From an uncultured Lachnospiraceae bacterium (GTDB lineage: Bacteria > Bacillota > Clostridia > Lachnospirales > Lachnospiraceae): a DNA stretch of 64,000 nt. Made by a program: the position numbers and the translations under genes. Below the pieces are notes generated by a model. The model saw nothing but the letters and a program-made list of their open reading frames with translations, did not search any database and was not told the DNA's origin. Shown here one piece after another: positions 54,543 through 63,295 of this stretch. Positions within the stretch are counted from its first letter, which is position 1. Every line of letters begins with the position of its first letter. The stretch spans positions 28,926 through 92,925 of the forward strand of contig CACZJZ010000012.1 of the NCBI GenBank assembly GCA_902781655.1, written 5' to 3'.

Positions 54543-55241
54543 ATGACGAAATTTCAAAATATACTGTTTGATCTTGACGGAACACTGACAGACTCCGGGC
54601 CGGGAATTACCCGCTCGGCGCAGTACGCCCTCGGGAAACTCGGAATCGACGAGCCGGACCTTGTCAGACTCCGTACCTTCGTCGGTCCGCCGCTCAGCGA
54701 CAGCTTTGTCAGGCAGTACCATCTCACGACGGCAGAGACGGCGAAGGCTGTGGCCTATTTCCGCGAGCGGTATACGGTGACCGGCGTCTATGAGAACGCG
54801 CTCTATCCCGGCATCGCGCAGATGCTGAAGGACCTGAAGGCGGCAGGCCGTCATCTCGCGGTCGCGTCGAGCAAGCCGGAACCGCTCGTGCTCACGGTGC
54901 TGCAGCACTTTAAGGTCATGCCGTATTTTGACGTCGTATGCGGCGCGGATCCGGCGCGGGAGGAGGACGGCGTCGCCCGCGGCAGTGACAAGGATATCGT
55001 CGTCCGGCGGGCGCTCTCCCTGCTTGGGGGAGAGGATTCCACTGCGGTGTGCAGAGAGAAAACTGCGATGGTGGGTGACCGCTGTTATGACATCGACGGC
55101 GCGCATGCCAACCGTGTCACGGCGGTCGGCGTCTCCTACGGCTATGGAAGCAGGGAGGAGCTAGAGCAGGCCGGCGCGGATTTCATCGCGGATTCGGTGG
55201 AGGACCTCCGGCGGATACTGCAGGACGGACATGGGGTATGA
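54543..55241 (+). CDS. HAD-family phosphatase (Gph/PpaX-like)
   Basis: A 232-residue cytosolic haloacid dehalogenase-type phosphatase. Motif I is ILFDLDGTLTDSGPGI with the nucleophile near residue 11; a helical cap follows with TFVGPPL and YPGIAQMLKDLKAAG; motif II is VASSKPEP; motif III and IV include MVGDRCYDIDGAHAN near 180. The layout matches phosphoglycolate or pyrophosphate phosphatases; the substrate is not determinable. It overlaps the CPBP gene by 4 bases (ATGA). Confidence 0.93.
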   Translation: MTKFQNILFDLDGTLTDSGPGITRSAQYALGKLGIDEPDLVRLRTFVGPPLSDSFVRQYHLTTAETAKAVAYFRERYTVTGVYENALYPGIAQMLKDLKAAGRHLAVASSKPEPLVLTVLQHFKVMPYFDVVCGADPAREEDGVARGSDKDIVVRRALSLLGGEDSTAVCREKTAMVGDRCYDIDGAHANRVTAVGVSYGYGSREELEQAGADFIADSVEDLRRILQDGHGV

Positions 55242-56092
55242 GGATGAAGAACAGCATGCGCAGAGGAAACGGAACACTGCGGATCTTCCTTCCGTTTCTG
55301 GTTTTCCTGCTGGCTGGAGAGCTGGTTCAGGCACTTGGCTCTGTCCTGTGCTCTGCCCTGATGCGGCAGGGCGGCGCGGTGGCAGACTACATCACGGCGT
55401 ATCCGGGAAGCGTACAGGTGGTGTTCGCTGCGGCTTCCGCACTTGCCGGTCTGGCTGCGGTATATCCGCAGGGAGGGCGGATCCCGGTTTTTCCTCCGCG
55501 CACGGGAAAGGAGCAGAACCGGTTGGAAGCTGCACCCGGCGGACTGCACACGGCGGGGAGAGCAGATCTGACGACGCCAATGGGTATGGGCTGCGCCGCG
55601 GTATTCAGCGTCTGTCTTGCCCTCTTTATCAACATCCTGTTTTATCTCACCGGCCTGCTGGAGGCGGATGCGGCAGCAGGGCAGGCGGCTGCGGCCGAGA
55701 ATAGTGCGCCGCTCGCGGCGGGACTCCTGGTGTACGGCATTGTGACGCCGCTCGCGGAGGAATATGTTTTCCGCGGCGTGATTTTCGGGCGGATGCAGCG
55801 GCAGCTCGGGCTCCGGGCAGCCGTGATCGGTTCGGCGCTGCTGTTTGGCATTTATCACGGGAACCTCAGTCAGATGCTCTTTGCGGCAGGCATGGGTATG
55901 GTGTTCGCGATGTTCTGTGCACGGTCAGGCGGGATCTTTGTTCCATTGCTCTGTCATGCGATTGTCAATGGGATGGTTTTTCTGCTCTCCACAAAGGGGG
56001 TATTTCAGGAGATGGTGACACCGGTGTGGGCCGCAGCGATGGCGGGACTGGCTGCCTTGGCGGGGTATCTCTTATTTGCAAGAAGACGATAA
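55238..56092 (+). CDS. CPBP-family intramembrane metalloprotease
   Basis: A 284-residue membrane protein with about seven hydrophobic segments. The CPBP (Abi/CAAX-like) motifs are TPLAEEYVFRGVIFGRM near residue 170, LLFGIYHGNLSQML near 205 and LLCHAIVNGMVF near 245, supplying the Glu-Glu, His and His-Asn active-site residues. Family members process prenylated proteins, bacteriocins or anti-sigma factors; the target here is unknown. A loop of about 40 residues (near 75-115) is rich in Gly, Pro and charged residues. ATG 55244 is a possible alternative start. Confidence 0.9.
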   Translation: MRMKNSMRRGNGTLRIFLPFLVFLLAGELVQALGSVLCSALMRQGGAVADYITAYPGSVQVVFAAASALAGLAAVYPQGGRIPVFPPRTGKEQNRLEAAPGGLHTAGRADLTTPMGMGCAAVFSVCLALFINILFYLTGLLEADAAAGQAAAAENSAPLAAGLLVYGIVTPLAEEYVFRGVIFGRMQRQLGLRAAVIGSALLFGIYHGNLSQMLFAAGMGMVFAMFCARSGGIFVPLLCHAIVNGMVFLLSTKGVFQEMVTPVWAAAMAGLAALAGYLLFARRR

Positions 56093-56255
56093 GACGTAGA
56101 AGATATGATGAGACGATGATGACGTCTTATAGTTCGTTTCGTGAACGCTTTGTCACAAAGCCACCAGTACGGGCGGTAAAGGCGCTTCGATCCGCATGGA
56201 ACCCTTTGTACAGGGCCTTCGCGGAGCCACGGTAAGTGCGGGACAGGAGGTTTCT

Positions 56256-57215
56256 ATGGGTCATCAGAAAAAAGATAAAGAAGTATTGAAGAAGGCACTC
56301 AGGGAAGCAAAATTCACGCCGGTCAGCCGTTTCCTCCTGGGTCTTGTCATTGTCCTTGGGATCGGGGTGATTGTGGCGGCGGTTCTGTTTGCTCTGAAGC
56401 TGTCGGAGGAAGTGAAGGCGCAGAAGGAAGCGGAAGCGCTGGAGCGGTTCTATTCGATCAAAGAAACAGAAGAAAACACCGGAGATGCAGTCCTGTCCGG
56501 CGGAGAACAGGCTGGCACCCTTGCCCGGATCGGCGCGGACAGAGATGATGTGGCAATTCTTTCTGACGAGGCGGAGCGGGTGATCGCCGGATTTTCGGCG
56601 GATTACGAGGGACTTCGGGCGGTCAATCCGAATTTTGCCGGCATTCTCTATGTGCCCGCCGTCGATCTGATCGAGCCGGTGGCAGCGGGCACGGACAATC
56701 AGGAATATCTGAAGAAAACGTTCCGCGGCGCGGCAAACGCGGCGGGGGCCGTGTTTCTCGATGCCGGTTGCGACGCGGATCTGTCGGATCTGCATCTCAT
56801 TCTCTACGGCCACAATATGCGGAACGGGTCGAGGTTCGGAAGTCTGAAGCTGTTTCTGCAGGATGAATCGCTCGCGGAGCGGGAGCCGTATATCTATCTG
56901 TGTAGGGAGGACGGGATCCGGATATACCGGATCTTTGCCTGTTACACGGCTTCGGAGCAGACGGATGATTTTATGCTGATTCCGGCGGAAGAGGCGGAGC
57001 TGGCGTCCGCGTATGGAAAGCAGGCGCTGAAGCGGGGTCTGTACAGGTCTGTCAGAGAATCGGACGATGCAGAAGACATGCCGGATTTTGATACATCACC
57101 GCAGATCCTGACGCTTGCGACCTGCTCAGGCCGGGCAGGCACGAACAGGCGGCTTCTGGTGCAGGCGGCACTTGTCTCATTCCACGGCAGCGGTGCCGCA
57201 CCGCTGGAAATTTAA
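56256..57215 (+). CDS. Class B sortase
   Basis: A cell-surface transpeptidase that attaches proteins to the wall. The 319-residue protein has a cytosolic basic N-terminus, one membrane segment (FLLGLVIVLGIGVIVAAVLFA split, about residues 28-50) and the extracellular sortase fold. The catalytic residues are visible: His in LILYGHNMRNGSRFG near 190, Cys in LTLATCSGRAGTNRRLLVQA near 295 and the Arg that follows. The class B-type NPNFAGILYVPAVDLIEPV segment supports the subclass. AGGAGG lies 5 bases before ATG 56256. No protein with a recognisable sorting signal is encoded in this window. Confidence 0.92.
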   Translation: MGHQKKDKEVLKKALREAKFTPVSRFLLGLVIVLGIGVIVAAVLFALKLSEEVKAQKEAEALERFYSIKETEENTGDAVLSGGEQAGTLARIGADRDDVAILSDEAERVIAGFSADYEGLRAVNPNFAGILYVPAVDLIEPVAAGTDNQEYLKKTFRGAANAAGAVFLDAGCDADLSDLHLILYGHNMRNGSRFGSLKLFLQDESLAEREPYIYLCREDGIRIYRIFACYTASEQTDDFMLIPAEEAELASAYGKQALKRGLYRSVRESDDAEDMPDFDTSPQILTLATCSGRAGTNRRLLVQAALVSFHGSGAAPLEI

Positions 57216-57257
57216 GGAGTTTTCCTGGTGCCCTGCTTTCATACGCCGCAATATTTA

Positions 57258-57923
57258 TTACTGCATGTCCGCATAAGAGGGGAGGCTTTGCAGCGCGCCC
57301 TGTTTCATGGCGCGGATGTAGGCGCCGCCGTGTTCCTTCAGCCACCGGCGGCGTTCCCGGTAATCCGGAAGGATCCGTTCGACTTCAGCCCAGAAGCGGG
57401 CGGAGTGATTCATCTCCAGACGGTGACAGAGTTCGTGGACGATCACATAATCGATGATACGCTGGTCCATCAGCATGAGCAGGCAGTTGAAGCTGAGCGA
57501 CCCGCGGGCGTTACAGGAACCCCAGAGGGAGGTCTGATTGCGAATGGTGATGCGGCTGTAGGTGACGTGCAGAAGTTCCGCGTACCGGGCTGTGCGCGGC
57601 GGAATTTCGCGCAGCGCTCTGGCCGCGAGTGCACGTACGTCGGCGGGCGGGATGGGCGGCACGGCGAAGGCATCTTCGGCCTGTCTTCTCTCCCGGATGC
57701 GTTCCCTGCTGCGGAGAATCCAGTCCTGGCGCGAAGTCACGAAGCGCTGAATTTCTGCGTTGGTCGCGCGGTATGGAGCACGCACGAGAACGGCACCCTC
57801 CGCGGTCACCTCGAGGCAGAGCGTTCTGCGGCCGCTCCGGATGATGCGGTACGGGATGAGTTCGGATTGCTGAGCGGCGGGTGCCGGTCTGACAGCAACT
57901 GTCTGAGTTCTTGTTCCTTGCAT
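57258..57923 (-). CDS. YgjP-type metallopeptidase (M48/DUF45, SprT-like)
   Basis: A 221-residue probable zinc peptidase of the YgjP group. The N-terminal half has YRIIRSGRRTLCLEVTAEG and VLVRAPYRAT; the C-terminal half has SLWGSCNARGSLSFN, the zinc motif VIVHELCHRLEMNHSARFW (HExxH with the following His) and a helical end (LPDYRERRRWLKEHG). No signal peptide is seen, so it is cytosolic. AAGGA lies 8 bases before ATG 57923; the frame is open upstream to 58034, but that would overlap the histidine-kinase start. The substrate is unknown. Confidence 0.9.
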   Translation of the reverse strand: MQGTRTQTVAVRPAPAAQQSELIPYRIIRSGRRTLCLEVTAEGAVLVRAPYRATNAEIQRFVTSRQDWILRSRERIRERRQAEDAFAVPPIPPADVRALAARALREIPPRTARYAELLHVTYSRITIRNQTSLWGSCNARGSLSFNCLLMLMDQRIIDYVIVHELCHRLEMNHSARFWAEVERILPDYRERRRWLKEHGGAYIRAMKQGALQSLPSYADMQ

Positions 57924-58032
57924 GAGGTATCCTTCTGAATCAAGAAAAGCAGGAAATTTTACACCGGAAATGCACTGAGTATACCATAAAACCGGCGTAC
58001 CTGTGCCATGAAGGAAATCGGAAAGGAAAGCC

Positions 58033-60474
58033 ATGCATCATCGCGGTGATGTTATGAATCAGGGTAAGATAAAACGGTTCGGCAGATTTGTGCTCCCTGC
58101 GGGGCTGTGCCTGCTGCTCTCCCTTGGGCTGTCGGCTGTTGGATTATGCGGATTCCGTGGCAGCATGTCGGAGGTGCAGGCGCAGACAGAGAAGGAGCAG
58201 GAAGGGAATGCAGCGGCCGGAACGGCTGTAAGAGCGGTGCTCACGGAGCAGCAGGCCGCGCTGGTGAAACGCCTTGGCATCATCCGGATCGGTTATGAGA
58301 AGGATGAGTATCCAATCACAAGACAACACGCGAAGGGAGATGGAAGCACCGACAGCGGAAAGACCGGCGAGCCGGAGGGAATCGCCATTGATCTCGCGCG
58401 GACCGCGGCAGAAGAGCTGGGGCTGCAGGTCAGGTTCGTCCCGATTCCCGAAGGGCGGAGCGGGCTTCAGCTTCTTCGCGGCGGCGCGGTGGATGTCTAT
58501 ATTACGTATGCAGACAATGCGGGCTGGGGCACCGCGGAGGGAATTGTCAGGTCTGATATTTTTCTCTCGGATCCGATTGTGGCAGTGACACGCCGAAATG
58601 TCGGCAGGAATGGCACGGCGGAGGATGGAGACAGGTCTGATTCTGCGCGGAGAAAGACAGCCAGGATATCCGAAGACATTCCGGTCGCCGCGGTCATCCT
58701 GGGACGGCCCGGCGATGTCAGGACGGCAGACGGGTTTCTGGATGATTTTGCCTTCGATTACTGCAGTGATACGGATGCCTGCCTCACGGCGGTCCGAAGC
58801 GGCAAGGCAGACATCTGGTTCGCCGACCAGTATGTCGCAAATTACCATCTGCAGAGTCCGTACAATGAAGGGCTGGAGGAGCAGTTCGGATACGGGCGGA
58901 CGCGGGATTATTGTTTTATGGCGCTATGGCGCAGCCACAGTGTGATCGAGGTCCTCAACGCGGCGATCCGGTCGCTGAATCAGGAGGAGGTCCAGACCGC
59001 GATCGGAGTGCATACCCGCGGCGGCAGCTATCAGCTCACTGTGGCGGAGAAGATGTATGGAAGCCGGAGGGCCATTCTCTGGACTTCCGTCACGACGGCC
59101 GTCGTGCTTGTTCTGCTCATCAGGGGGATTCTGGTGCAGCGCCGGTACAGCCGCGAGATGGCGCAAAAAAACCGAGAGCTGGAGGAGGCAAACCGCGCAA
59201 GGGGGGATTTTCTTTCAAGTATGTCCCATGATATGCGCACACCGCTCAATGGGATCCGCGGCGCTCTTGATCTCATGGAGCAGGAGAAGCACGATCCGCG
59301 GACGGAGGAGCTGCTGTCTATGTCCAGAGTCTCAGCCGATCATCTGCTGACGCTGATCGACGATATTCTTGATATGGCTAAGCTCCGGTCGGGACGATTC
59401 GCACTGCGCATGGCCTATCGCGACACCGCGGATTTTGCCCTGAAGCTGCTGGCAGTCATGATGCCGCTCGCCTCGCAAAATCAGGTCACGATGCACACGC
59501 ACACGGACTGTGAGTCATGTCCGGAGGTTGAGATTGATCCGGAGCGTCTGACGCAGGTCTGCATCAATCTGCTGTCCAACGCGGTCAAGTACACGCCGGC
59601 GGGCGGTCTGGTCGGGTTTACCTTCCGCACCGTGCCGGAACCGGAACCGTATCGCGGCAAAATTCAGATTGTCGTGGAGGATAACGGCGTCGGAATGTCA
59701 GAAGACTTTCTGAAAAAGGCGACGGAGCCGTTCACCCGGGCGGATGGACCGGATCGAACGCCGAACGGCGTCGGCGGCTCAGGGCTGGGACTTGCGATCA
59801 CGGCGGAGCTGGTGCGCCTCATGGAAGGGCAGATGCGAATCGAGAGTCAGATGGGGAAGGGCACGCGCATTTCAGTTTCTGTGCCGGTGCGCTGGCGGGA
59901 CCGGCAGGAGGAAAGCAGCATTGAGCAGGACAGCGCGGACGGGAAAGGATCCACGGCCGATGCAAAATGTGCGGAGAGCAGAGAAGGAAAAGCCGCGGAG
60001 CGCAGAGACGGGGATAGCTGCGTGGACAGCGGCGCGGAGCAGGAAGCGGGTGCCGCAAACGGCGCGATACAGGATATCAAAGGAAATGTGCGGTGCTCCG
60101 CGCGGCGTGTTCTACTGGTTGAGGATAATGCGATCAACCGCGAGATTGCCAGACTTCAGCTTGAAAATTTCCATGTGGAGGCGGAGGTTGTCCGCACTGG
60201 AGAGGAGGCCGTGGATCGATTCCTGCAGTCATCGGAGGGCTATTATGATGTCGTTCTGATGGATGTGATGCTGCCGGGCATCAGCGGGCTGGAGGCTGCA
60301 AGACAGATCCGCCTGTCCGGACGCTCCGATGCACATTTGATCCGCATCGCGGCGATGAGCGCCGATCCCTACCGCGTCGGGGAGACCACCGGACCCGGTG
60401 CGGATTTTGACGCCTTTGTGCCGAAACCGTTCAGCACGGATGATCTCGCCGCGGTGCTGGGGCGCACGGAGTGA
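58033..60474 (+). CDS. Hybrid sensor histidine kinase with a solute-binding sensor domain
   Basis: A membrane two-component sensor of 813 residues. After a signal/anchor segment (about residues 19-38) comes an extracytoplasmic bacterial family 3 solute-binding domain (about 80-340; IRIGYEKDEYP, GIAIDLARTAAEELGL, VDVYITYADN, DIWFADQYVANY), then a membrane segment (near 348-368), a HisKA domain with the phosphorylated His in SSMSHDMRTPLNG near 398, an HATPase with NLLSNAVKYTP and VEDNGVGMS, a charged linker (near 625-690) and a receiver domain (VLLVEDNAINREIA, Asp in VVLMDVMLPG near 740, PKPF). There is no adjacent DNA-binding response regulator, so the output partner is elsewhere. The sensor would bind an amino-acid-like ligand by family analogy. 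Confidence 0.93.
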   Translation: MHHRGDVMNQGKIKRFGRFVLPAGLCLLLSLGLSAVGLCGFRGSMSEVQAQTEKEQEGNAAAGTAVRAVLTEQQAALVKRLGIIRIGYEKDEYPITRQHAKGDGSTDSGKTGEPEGIAIDLARTAAEELGLQVRFVPIPEGRSGLQLLRGGAVDVYITYADNAGWGTAEGIVRSDIFLSDPIVAVTRRNVGRNGTAEDGDRSDSARRKTARISEDIPVAAVILGRPGDVRTADGFLDDFAFDYCSDTDACLTAVRSGKADIWFADQYVANYHLQSPYNEGLEEQFGYGRTRDYCFMALWRSHSVIEVLNAAIRSLNQEEVQTAIGVHTRGGSYQLTVAEKMYGSRRAILWTSVTTAVVLVLLIRGILVQRRYSREMAQKNRELEEANRARGDFLSSMSHDMRTPLNGIRGALDLMEQEKHDPRTEELLSMSRVSADHLLTLIDDILDMAKLRSGRFALRMAYRDTADFALKLLAVMMPLASQNQVTMHTHTDCESCPEVEIDPERLTQVCINLLSNAVKYTPAGGLVGFTFRTVPEPEPYRGKIQIVVEDNGVGMSEDFLKKATEPFTRADGPDRTPNGVGGSGLGLAITAELVRLMEGQMRIESQMGKGTRISVSVPVRWRDRQEESSIEQDSADGKGSTADAKCAESREGKAAERRDGDSCVDSGAEQEAGAANGAIQDIKGNVRCSARRVLLVEDNAINREIARLQLENFHVEAEVVRTGEEAVDRFLQSSEGYYDVVLMDVMLPGISGLEAARQIRLSGRSDAHLIRIAAMSADPYRVGETTGPGADFDAFVPKPFSTDDLAAVLGRTE

Positions 60475-60578
60475 TCTTGCGGATAGTGTACCGGTCAGGC
60501 CATTCACAGTAAGGCAGGCCGGAGAGCTGGCAGCAACATTGGGGCGAATGCTTTGCTTTGCGCGGAATTGATCGTGTA

Positions 60579-60607
60579 GTGACAGGCCGGAACCGGAAAG
60601 TTATAAT
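60579..60607 (+). promoter_or_regulatory. Promoter of the 114-residue protein and rlmD
   Basis: GTGACA (60579-60584), 17 bases, perfect TATAAT (60602-60607). Confidence 0.7.
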
Positions 60608-60642
60608 AATACTGATTTTTTTTTATGGAGAGGCGAGTGGCA

Positions 60643-60987
60643 ATGTCGACGATAATCCGTGAGAATACGTATTTTGACAACGAAGTGGATTTCTGCAGGG
60701 TGGCAGGAGATGCCAATCGGGAGCGTCTGGAGAATCTGTTCCTGAAAAACCGGATTTCCTATTTCATCAAGTGGGAAGAGAAATCGTTTCTGGGGAAGCT
60801 ATTCGCCGGCAGAAAGCCGAGTGTGGTGATTTTCCGCATCAATACGAGGGACGTTGCGCTGGCGCGGGAACTGGTGGAGCATGCCGAAGGGGTGGAGGTG
60901 ATCTGCCCGGCGATCCAGGAGGACTGGTCGCCAAAGGCAAAGGCTGCCCGCAGGGAGCAGGAAGAGGACAGAACGGATGAATTCTGA
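60643..60987 (+). CDS. Small cytosolic protein of unknown function
   Basis: A 114-residue soluble protein without signal or membrane segment. It reads as an alpha-beta fold: FDNEVDFCRVAGDANRERL, a FLKNRISYFIKW segment, then VVIFRINTRDVALARELVEHA. The order loosely recalls DUF2007-like putative signal-transducing proteins; this is not firm. Start 60643 has GGAGAGG at good spacing; ATG 60625 is less likely. Its end overlaps the rlmD start by 11 bases, so it is cotranscribed and probably translationally coupled. Confidence 0.75.
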   Translation: MSTIIRENTYFDNEVDFCRVAGDANRERLENLFLKNRISYFIKWEEKSFLGKLFAGRKPSVVIFRINTRDVALARELVEHAEGVEVICPAIQEDWSPKAKAARREQEEDRTDEF

Positions 60988-62233
60988 AAGCAGTGCAGCG
61001 ATGCGGTCCGGCAGGAAAAACAGAGAAGAGAAAGGATCCGGAACTGAAAAAAAGAAGAAGCGCTGCCCCTACATCAGCCGCTGCGGCGGCTGCAGTGAGG
61101 TGTCGCTTCCTTACACGGAGCAGATCAGACGCAAGCAGGCATGGGTTGAGGAGTGTATCGGCAGCTTCGGTCCGGTGGAGTCCATGATCTGTATGAAAAA
61201 TCCGGATCATTACCGCAATAAAATGACAGCGGTATTTGCAATCGATTATCGCCATGGGCACAAGCCGTACTGTGGCATTTATGAGAAAAATTCTCACCGG
61301 GTGGTCCCGGTGGAGCATTGTCTGCTGGTTGATCCGCGGGCGGATGCGATATGTCAGTCCATCCTGTCGCTGCTCCCCTCCTTCAAAATACAGGTCTTTG
61401 ATGAAGATCGGGGAACCGGCATTCTCCGTTATGTTCAGGTTCGCACGGCAAAGGCCACCGGGCAGGTGATGGTTACGCTTGTGACGGCGGGACCAATTTT
61501 TCCTTCCAAAAATAATTTTGTGAAGGCTCTGTGCAAAATGCAGCCGGAGATCACGACTATTGTGCAGAATATCAACACGCGGACGGATTCCATGATCCTG
61601 GGCGATCGGGAAAAGGTGATGTTCGGACCGGGATATATCGAGGACCGGCTTTGCGGGAGGACCTTTCGTATTTCGTCCCGTTCTTTCTATCAGGTGAATC
61701 CGATTCAGACGGAGAAGCTGTATAACATTGCAATTGACGCAGCGAGGCTATCCGGGAAGGAGCATATTCTCGATGCATACTGCGGGATCGGCACGATTGG
61801 AATCTGCGCGGCGGACCGTGCGGCCGAAATCACCGGCGTCGAAATTAATCCGCAGGCTGTTTCCGATGCAAAAATCAATGCGGCGTTGAATTTTCCGGTC
61901 GAGGAAGAGCAGGCAAAATTCCACTATATCAGGGGAGATGCCGGAAAACTAATGGTTCAGATGGCGGAGGAGGGAAATTGTCCGGACGTCGTCTTCATGG
62001 ACCCGCCACGGGCGGGCGCCTCGGAAGATTTTCTCAATTCGCTGCTTGCGGCCGGCCCGCGCCGGGTCGTGTATATTTCCTGCAATCCCGTGACACTGGG
62101 AAGGGACCTGGAGATTCTATGCAGAGCATACCGGATGGAGAAGGCGGTCCCGTTGGACATGTTCCCCGCGACAGGAAAGGCAGAGACGGTATGTTTATTG
62201 TCCAAACTTAATGGAATGGTAAGTGATCGATAG
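60977..62233 (+). CDS. rlmD: 23S rRNA (uracil-C5) methyltransferase, RlmD/RlmCD family
   Basis: Methylates a uridine in 23S rRNA using SAM. The N-terminal basic tail is followed by the iron-sulfur cysteines CPYISRCGGCSEVSL near residue 30. The usual TRAM domain is not evident. The methyltransferase core has the SAM site LDAYCGIGTIGICA near 265, the DPPRAGASED segment near 340 and the catalytic cysteine in YISCNPVTLGRDL near 365. Length 418 fits the shorter TrmA-type members. Whether it modifies U747, U1939 or both cannot be told here. ATG 61001 is an alternative start. Confidence 0.93.
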   Translation: MNSESSAAMRSGRKNREEKGSGTEKKKKRCPYISRCGGCSEVSLPYTEQIRRKQAWVEECIGSFGPVESMICMKNPDHYRNKMTAVFAIDYRHGHKPYCGIYEKNSHRVVPVEHCLLVDPRADAICQSILSLLPSFKIQVFDEDRGTGILRYVQVRTAKATGQVMVTLVTAGPIFPSKNNFVKALCKMQPEITTIVQNINTRTDSMILGDREKVMFGPGYIEDRLCGRTFRISSRSFYQVNPIQTEKLYNIAIDAARLSGKEHILDAYCGIGTIGICAADRAAEITGVEINPQAVSDAKINAALNFPVEEEQAKFHYIRGDAGKLMVQMAEEGNCPDVVFMDPPRAGASEDFLNSLLAAGPRRVVYISCNPVTLGRDLEILCRAYRMEKAVPLDMFPATGKAETVCLLSKLNGMVSDR

Positions 62234-62250
62234 TTTGGAGGACATGCTAC

Positions 62251-62658
62251 ATGAAAATATTAGTAATAGATGCTCAGGGCGGCGGGATCGGAAAACAAGT
62301 AGTCGCTGCAATTAAACGCGAACAGTCACACATAGAAATTACGGCAGTTGGAACAAACAGTACTGCCACAACAGCCATGCTGAAAGCAGGCGCTGATCAT
62401 GCTGCGACTGGAGAAAATGCAGTCGTTGTCGGATGCCGGACAGCCGATGTTATTATTGGACCTATTGGGATTGTCATTGCGGACGCAATGTTTGGAGAAG
62501 TGACTCCGACTATGGCGATAGCTGTTGGGCAAAGTAGAGCAAAACGGCTACTGATTCCTGTGAATCATTGCGATAATACCATTGTCGGAATCTCAGATCT
62601 GTCTGTAGGAAGCTTGATAGAAGAAGTTCTGAAAGAAATAAACAAAATGAGATTATAG
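62251..62658 (+). CDS. DUF3842-type protein
   Basis: A 135-residue cytosolic protein with a Rossmann-like start MKILVIDAQGGGIGKQVVAAI, then a TAVGTNSTATTAMLKAGADHAATGEN segment and GPIGIVIADAMFGEVTP. The pattern fits the small conserved DUF3842 family of Clostridia; the function is unknown, and nucleotide binding is inferred from the glycine-rich loop. TTGGAGGA precedes the start. From here on the DNA becomes visibly more AT-rich than the rest of the window. Confidence 0.85.
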   Translation: MKILVIDAQGGGIGKQVVAAIKREQSHIEITAVGTNSTATTAMLKAGADHAATGENAVVVGCRTADVIIGPIGIVIADAMFGEVTPTMAIAVGQSRAKRLLIPVNHCDNTIVGISDLSVGSLIEEVLKEINKMRL

Positions 62659-62668
62659 CCACAGGTAC

Positions 62669-62699
62669 TTGTTTTTTTGGGATTAGGCGGTGATATAAT
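62669..62699 (+). promoter_or_regulatory. Promoter of the two-gene membrane operon
   Basis: Extended -10 TG-A-TATAAT with the hexamer at 62694-62699. The best -35 is TTGTTT (62669-62674), 19 bases away. Transcription should begin near 62706, giving a leader of about 170 bases. Confidence 0.65.
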
Positions 62700-62750
62700 A
62701 TATATGCTTATGCAGGAAGCTGAGTAATGATGTCGAAGCATCTGATAGTA

Positions 62751-62839
62751 AAATAATCAAAGCAAACAACAGATGAAGATTATGTATACACAAGAAGGTA
62801 TACGGTTCCTCTGAAGAGGAGCGGTACGCCTTCTTTTTT
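62751..62839 (+). promoter_or_regulatory. Attenuator-like leader with competing hairpins
   Basis: The terminator arm 62793-62811 pairs with 62816-62834 (two mismatches, one or two G-U) around loop TGAA, followed by six T (62834-62839). Its left arm contains GTATAC (62798-62803), which can pair instead with GTATAC at 62784-62789, giving an alternative hairpin that would break the terminator. Upstream, ATAATC (62753-62758) can pair with GATTAT (62778-62783). Such mutually exclusive folds before a start codon are the pattern of riboswitch or attenuation control. The ligand is unknown and I match it to no known class. Confidence 0.6.
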
Positions 62840-62878
62840 GGCGTAAAAACATTTGCGAAATTTAGGAGGTACATAATT

Positions 62879-63292
62879 ATGGCATGTTTTCTTGTTCCGG
62901 CTGCGGAAGCTATTGTCACTACTGTCGCTGCAAAGGTGATCAAGTCCAAGGAAAAAGAAGAATCTGTTAAGCTCTCTCTTTCGGACGGCTCTGTTCAGGA
63001 AGCAACGAAAATTAAGTTTTCCACGAAGCTTGGCTGGCTGAACAAACTGCTCTGGGGTGGTTCTGTGCTTCTGGCGTTTGAGCACCTGTGGCACGGCGAA
63101 GTGGTTCCGTTTTTTCCGTTCCTGACAGCTGTTAAAAATGGTGAAACCGCTGAAATGTTGGCGGAAATGGGCAGCGCAGGCATCATGATGGCTGTATTTG
63201 TTACGGTCGTATGGGTCGGTATGCTTGCCGTTTCTTCTGTTGTGGAAAAGAGAGCGCTTCATGCTCCCAAGCTCACACAGGAGGGAGTGTAA
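62879..63292 (+). CDS. Conserved small membrane protein of unknown function (first of a pair)
   Basis: A 137-residue protein. It opens MACFLVPAAEAIVTTVAAKVI, a hydrophobic stretch, then a charged stretch of about 25 residues (KSKEKEESVKLSLSDG) and two further membrane segments (WLNKLLWGGSVLLAFEHLWHG and GIMMAVFVTVVWVGMLAVSSV). GEVVPFFPFLTA lies between them. The histidines in FEHLWHGE could bind a metal or act in transport, but that is inference. AGGAGG precedes the start. It ends 3 bases before the next gene, so they form an operon. I recognise the type as recurrent in gut Clostridia but know no function. Confidence 0.85.
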   Translation: MACFLVPAAEAIVTTVAAKVIKSKEKEESVKLSLSDGSVQEATKIKFSTKLGWLNKLLWGGSVLLAFEHLWHGEVVPFFPFLTAVKNGETAEMLAEMGSAGIMMAVFVTVVWVGMLAVSSVVEKRALHAPKLTQEGV

Positions 63293-63295
63293 AGT

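Noticed and set aside
51822-55106. A 1094-codon minus-strand frame opposite addA and the HAD gene
   Set aside because: Same artefact of high third-position GC. It spans two clear plus-strand genes and their intergenic gap.
62690-62750. A fluoride riboswitch before the two-gene membrane operon
   Set aside because: Some bases near 62710-62735 recall the aptamer (AAGCTGAG, AATGATG), but the opening GGNGATGG segment and the pseudoknot partner are missing.
62784-62803. GTATAC...GTATAC as a simple direct repeat
   Set aside because: GTATAC is self-complementary, so the two copies are better read as the arms of an alternative hairpin in the leader.
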